The translations under genes and the position numbers were made by a program. Below are positions 60,963-64,000 of a DNA stretch of 64,000 nucleotides, piece after piece. The stretch spans positions 1-64,000 of the forward strand of contig JAZRZP010000034.1 in NCBI GenBank assembly GCA_045601425.1, given 5' to 3'. The DNA comes from UBA1219 sp045601425. GTDB lineage: Bacteria > Bacteroidota > Bacteroidia > Bacteroidales > P3. The number at the start of each line of letters is the position of its first letter. The first letter of the stretch is position 1. Under the pieces are notes generated by a model. That model saw nothing but the letters and a program-made list of their open reading frames with translations, was not told the origin of the DNA and ran no database searches.

Positions 60963-60995
60963 CAAAGTTACAATTTTTTTTCGTATCCGCCAAAT
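60963..60995 (-). promoter_or_regulatory. Promoter of the rSAM-lipoprotein cassette
   Basis: On the minus strand TTTG (60994-60991) and TAACTTTG (60970-60963) with a 20-base spacer, 18 bases before the lipoprotein ATG. It is divergent from the promoter at 61012. Confidence 0.75.
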
Positions 60996-61011
60996 TTTTT
61001 GAAAAAAATCG

Positions 61012-61019
61012 TATCTTTG
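61012..61019 (+). promoter_or_regulatory. -7 element of the FISUMP-like gene at 61051
   Basis: TATCTTTG followed by CAG, 32 bases before the ATG; no well-spaced TTTG box. Confidence 0.55.
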
Positions 61020-61050
61020 CAGTGTCTAAAACAATTCAAAAAGATACGGT

Positions 61051-61995
61051 ATGATTAGATTTTTTAAGAATGTTATAGCTTTGGCTGTTGTGCTAATATC
61101 TTGTTGTTCAATGTGTTGCAATGCAGAAAATGAGGGTGGTCTGCTCGGCGTTTTCTCGGTTTCTTCCGATAGGAAAGTGTGTTTTTCGCAGGGAAATCTG
61201 CAGTATTCCAATCAGGGCAGTCATCTTGTCGCCGACGGCAGGGTGATTCCCGGAACATGGCGTTTTGCAGGGCAGCAATGGATTATTGCGGGAATGGAAA
61301 ATTCCAACATTTCGGGCGAGTATCCCGGTTGGATAGATCTTTTTGCATGGGGAACAAGCGGATTCCGCAGCGATATCGACCAGAATGCTGTCAACTATCA
61401 GCCGTATTCGGTGGAAAAAGTAATGGTGAGCACACGTTTCAACAATTTCGGCTACGGCCCTTCCACCAATATGCCCAATCCCGACATAACAGGTACCAGC
61501 CACGACTGGGGAGTGTTCAACGCTGTAAGCAACGGAGGCAACAAGCCCGGAATTTGGCGTACTCTCACAAAAAAGGAATGGAAATACATGTTCCTTTCAC
61601 GCCCTCAGGCTGCTGAAAAATGCGGAATAGCCTGTGTGAACGGAATCAATGGCATAGTGCTCCTGCCCGATGATTGGACACAGCCCGAGAACGTGCCGTT
61701 CTATGCAGGTTTCGGCCCAAGCGACGGTGGAAAATATTACGACATGCAGAACAGCTATACCGTTGAACAATGGAAACAGATGGAAAACAGCGGAGCTGTA
61801 TTTCTGCCTGCATCGGGTTTCCGCAACGGCAACAGAATCCTGTATCTGGGCGAAAGGGCTTATTATCAATCTTCCGACCATTACGATGCCAATTTCGCCT
61901 ATCAGGTTTATTTCTGCTCAGTTGCAGTAAATCCCAACGATTCTTTCCAGCGCTACTACGGAACTTCGGTGCGGCTGGTGAAAGACGTGGAATAG
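61051..61995 (+). CDS. Exported FISUMP-like protein, paralogue of the 46515 gene product
   Basis: The 314-residue protein has an N-terminal hydrophobic segment (FFKNVIALAVVLISCCSMCC) that is either a signal peptide or a lipoprotein signal. A domain very close to the C-terminal half of the protein at 46515 follows: CFSQGNLQYSNQ, YPGWIDLFAWGTSGFRS, WRTLTKKEWKYMFLSRP, GIACVNGINGIVLLPDDW and YYGTSVRLVKD. There is no T9SS domain, so export beyond the inner membrane must rely on another route or lipidation. Function unknown. Confidence 0.75.
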   Translation: MIRFFKNVIALAVVLISCCSMCCNAENEGGLLGVFSVSSDRKVCFSQGNLQYSNQGSHLVADGRVIPGTWRFAGQQWIIAGMENSNISGEYPGWIDLFAWGTSGFRSDIDQNAVNYQPYSVEKVMVSTRFNNFGYGPSTNMPNPDITGTSHDWGVFNAVSNGGNKPGIWRTLTKKEWKYMFLSRPQAAEKCGIACVNGINGIVLLPDDWTQPENVPFYAGFGPSDGGKYYDMQNSYTVEQWKQMENSGAVFLPASGFRNGNRILYLGERAYYQSSDHYDANFAYQVYFCSVAVNPNDSFQRYYGTSVRLVKDVE

Positions 61996-61999
61996 GCAT

Positions 62000-62518
62000 C
62001 TACCAAACTACGGCATCGGGCATGAACCATGTGCCGTGCAGACGCAGAGTCTGTTCTATCACATCGCGTACACAGCCATTTCCTCCGTCGAAAATTGATA
62101 TGTAATCGGCAATCTGTTTTATCTCGACTGCGGCATCGGCAGGGCAGGTACTGACTCCGGCATGCTGCATGATTTCGTAGTCGGGAATGTCGTCGCCCAT
62201 GTACAGCACTTCCTCTTCCGAAAGCCCGTATTTTTTCAGGAATTCCCTGTAGGTATCCATTTTGTTGGCACAACCGGTGTAAATTTCAGCGGCACCGAGG
62301 GCTTCCATGCGGTTGTTGATACTCAGTGACGTGGCCCCCGAAATCACGGCCACCGTATAGCCTTTCTTTGAGGCGTACTGCAGGGCGAAACCGTCTTTTA
62401 TGTTGCCGGCACGTACAGTCTCACGGTCTCCGTATGTCCATACCGAACCGTCGGTCATGACACCGTCGAAATCGAACACAAAGGCCTTTATCTTGTGCAG
62501 TTTTGCTTTATAATTCAT
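62000..62518 (-). CDS. kdsC: 3-deoxy-D-manno-octulosonate 8-phosphate phosphatase
   Basis: KdsC removes the phosphate from Kdo-8-phosphate in lipopolysaccharide core synthesis. The 172-residue HAD phosphatase shows motif I FDFDGVMTDGSV (about residues 14-25), motif II VISGATS, and the distal YMGDDIPDYEIM. It has the small C1-type architecture typical of tetrameric KdsC. It follows hldD by 17 bases, both being LPS genes. Confidence 0.9.
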   Translation of the reverse strand: MNYKAKLHKIKAFVFDFDGVMTDGSVWTYGDRETVRAGNIKDGFALQYASKKGYTVAVISGATSLSINNRMEALGAAEIYTGCANKMDTYREFLKKYGLSEEEVLYMGDDIPDYEIMQHAGVSTCPADAAVEIKQIADYISIFDGGNGCVRDVIEQTLRLHGTWFMPDAVVW

Positions 62519-62535
62519 GTTATGGAGCTTTATGT

Positions 62536-63501
62536 TTACAGGTATTTGTTGGGAATGAGGTAGTTGGTTACATAGTCGTAAACGCCTTCCTGCAGGTTGG
62601 CGAAGGGCTTGTCATAGCCCGCACGGCGGAGCTTGCCGATGTTGGCTTCGGTGAAATACTGGTATTTTTCGCGAAGGTCCATGGGCATGTCGATAAACTC
62701 TATGTCGGGTTCCAGATTCATGGCACGGAAAGTGGAGCGGGCAAGTTCCAGAAAACTCTGAGCCTTTCCGGTGCCGAGGTTGTAGAGCCCGCTTTCGGGT
62801 CTGTTGCGGAACAGGAAGAGCATTATGCTTACAATGTCCTTTACATATACGAAATCACGCAGTTGCATTCCGTCTTCGAAGTTCGGGTTGTGGGAACGGA
62901 AAAGCTGCATTTTCCCGGTTTCGCGGACTTTGTTGAAGGTATGCAGTATAACCGAAGCCATTCGTCCCTTGTGGTATTCGTTCGGTCCGTAAACGTTGAA
63001 AAATTTCAGTCCAGCCCAGAAAGGAGGCTGTTCGGACTGTTTCAGAGCCCATTTGTCGAACTCGTTTTTCGATTTTCCGTAGAGGTTCAGCGGCTGCAGC
63101 TGCTCCACAATGTCGTGACAGTCGTCGTATCCCAGCGAACCGTCGCCGTAAGTGGCTGCCGATGAGGCGTATATCATCGGTATGCGGTTTTCGGTGCATA
63201 TTTTCCAAATGTTTTTCGTGTAGCCGAGGTTAAGTTCGAGGAATACGTTCCAGTCGGGTTCGGTAGTGTCGCTGCGTGCTCCTATGTGGAACACGAAATC
63301 TACTTCCGAAGCATTTTCCCTGAACCAGTCGATGAATACCCTGCGGTCTGTTTTTTCTCTGTATTGCTTTGGTTGCCAGTTGTTTATTCGTGCTTCTTTT
63401 GAGAAGTCGTCAACAATTACAATGTCGCTGATACCTTCATGGTTCAGTGTTCCAACCAGAGCAGAAGCTATGAATCCGGCGGCGCCTGTTACTACTATCA
63501 T
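62536..63501 (-). CDS. hldD: ADP-L-glycero-D-manno-heptose 6-epimerase
   Basis: HldD makes the ADP-heptose used in the LPS core. The 321-residue short-chain dehydrogenase has the nucleotide-binding motif VTGAAGFIASALV (residues 4-16; the consensus GGAGFIG is altered to GAAGFIA). It also has GARSDTTEPDWN and the active-site YGKSK at about residue 140. The C-terminal RDFVYVKDIVSI is typical of HldD. It starts 5 bases after the stop of the deacetylase gene. Confidence 0.9.
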   Translation of the reverse strand: MIVVTGAAGFIASALVGTLNHEGISDIVIVDDFSKEARINNWQPKQYREKTDRRVFIDWFRENASEVDFVFHIGARSDTTEPDWNVFLELNLGYTKNIWKICTENRIPMIYASSAATYGDGSLGYDDCHDIVEQLQPLNLYGKSKNEFDKWALKQSEQPPFWAGLKFFNVYGPNEYHKGRMASVILHTFNKVRETGKMQLFRSHNPNFEDGMQLRDFVYVKDIVSIMLFLFRNRPESGLYNLGTGKAQSFLELARSTFRAMNLEPDIEFIDMPMDLREKYQYFTEANIGKLRRAGYDKPFANLQEGVYDYVTNYLIPNKYL

Positions 63502-63506
63502 GACTT

Positions 63507-64000
63507 TTATTTGTTATGAAATTCCGTTATGTGTTTTAATATTTCTCTGTAAGTTTCCAGACCGGGATTTCCGGTTCCGTCGTTGGCGAAGTTCTCGATA
63601 TCCCAACTGCTGTAAAACGTTCCACCTGTCCGAAAAATTATATCAATCATGTAATTTATTATTCTCATGCGATTTTCAGGGTTGCCTGTTCCGAATCTGG
63701 AAGAGTATGCAACCGGGTGAATTTCCAAGTCCGTTTCAGTGTTTTTCTCCAAGTCGAAGAAGTGGAATGGTGTGCAGATTCCGGCTCTGAATCCGGGGCA
63801 GTCTTCGTAGCCCATTGAGAAATCGTCTTCTATGCTGAAATTGACCAGATTCTGGTAAGCCACCGGCAGCCGGTAGTGCAGGTGGCTGAAACGGCTCCTC
63901 AGTATGGGCTTGTGGAGTATGCCCGAAAGCCGTTCCGTTTCCATCGACAGAGTGTCGGGGCTGTCGTGAGAGTCGTATGAAAACAGATTGCCGACCTTGC
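63507..64000 (-). CDS. Polysaccharide deacetylase-like protein (partial, C-terminal part)
   Basis: The frame is open to the window edge, giving at least 163 residues. The visible part contains RSRFSHLHYRLPVAYQNLVN, DDFSMGYEDCPGFRAGICTP and FHFFDLEKN, a pattern of the C-terminal region of Bacteroidota polysaccharide deacetylase family proteins (carbohydrate esterase 4 relatives). The metal-binding motifs of the N-terminal part would lie beyond 64000. Its place before hldD and kdsC suggests a role in surface polysaccharide or LPS work. Confidence 0.7.
   Translation of the reverse strand, partial: KVGNLFSYDSHDSPDTLSMETERLSGILHKPILRSRFSHLHYRLPVAYQNLVNFSIEDDFSMGYEDCPGFRAGICTPFHFFDLEKNTETDLEIHPVAYSSRFGTGNPENRMRIINYMIDIIFRTGGTFYSSWDIENFANDGTGNPGLETYREILKHITEFHNK

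Noticed and set aside
1..64000. CRISPR arrays, rRNA genes, prophage or intact insertion sequences
   Set aside because: No regularly spaced repeats, rRNA sequence, phage structural genes or full transposase were seen.

Overview
The window reads as a chromosomal segment of a Bacteroidales-type member of the Bacteroidota. Four things support this. The promoters follow the TTTG-N18-22-TAnnTTTG pattern (for example TATCTTTG, TAACTTTG) rather than the E. coli consensus. Several secreted proteins carry type IX secretion (T9SS) sorting domains of the FPNP / YPNP type. There is a TonB receptor paired with a DUF4249 lipoprotein, and a FeoA-FeoB fusion. Many short secreted proteins and lipoproteins have Bacteroidota-style signal peptides. 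The genus cannot be fixed from the sequence alone. No rRNA, CRISPR array or intact insertion sequence is visible.

Layout. 1-2853: a type III restriction-modification pair (res, cut by the window edge, and mod). 2907-3060: a rod-shaped RNA gene with its own terminator, best read as 6S-like RNA. 3330-6056: a B12-dependent class II ribonucleotide reductase. 6298-7014: a T9SS protein, then an unexplained structured element at 7111-7227. 7264-17726: a tight nine-gene minus-strand run (PASTA protein, T9SS protein, rluD, NlpC/P60, glmM, EEP nuclease, MORN lipoprotein, cca, miaA) mixing envelope and tRNA/rRNA modification functions. 17984-18272: a 105-bp perfect inverted repeat whose arms carry facing promoters, just upstream of that run. 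18367-20115: a large adhesin-like T9SS protein. 20444-20517: tRNA-Pro(GGG), then anmK, recG, an M28 peptidase, gcvH and a YfhO-type membrane protein.

28711-35006: a tiny membrane-protein gene, a DUF6150-like protein, recX, a DUF4249/TonB pair and a U32 peptidase. 35007-37552 looks like an accessory patch: a calcineurin-like phosphatase lipoprotein bracketed by a direct repeat and followed by decayed sequence and an IS30 transposase remnant. 37553-53672 is mostly plus-strand housekeeping: arcC, an OTCase, a polyferredoxin membrane protein, a thioesterase, pdxA, polA (with a ruined proofreading site), a YiiX-like lipoprotein, a FISUMP-like protein, argS, an acyl-ACP thioesterase, sdaA, a zinc-ribbon protein and a MauE-thioredoxin fusion.

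53680-64000: upp, an outer-membrane-like protein and an rSAM-associated type lipoprotein. These are followed by a second copy of the tiny membrane gene and a short graveyard of frameshifted genes (55946-56546). Next come feoAB with a very Cys-rich partner, a radical SAM/SPASM enzyme with its lipoprotein, a second FISUMP-like protein, and an LPS block (kdsC, hldD, a partial polysaccharide deacetylase).

Most notable: (1) the long perfect palindrome with two facing promoters; (2) a pair of homologous, promoter-bearing, very short membrane-protein genes at 28.7 and 55.7 kb that ordinary gene calling would miss; (3) two compact structured RNA candidates at 3.0 and 7.2 kb; (4) the rSAM/lipoprotein cassette beside iron uptake; (5) a PolA without its exonuclease carboxylates.
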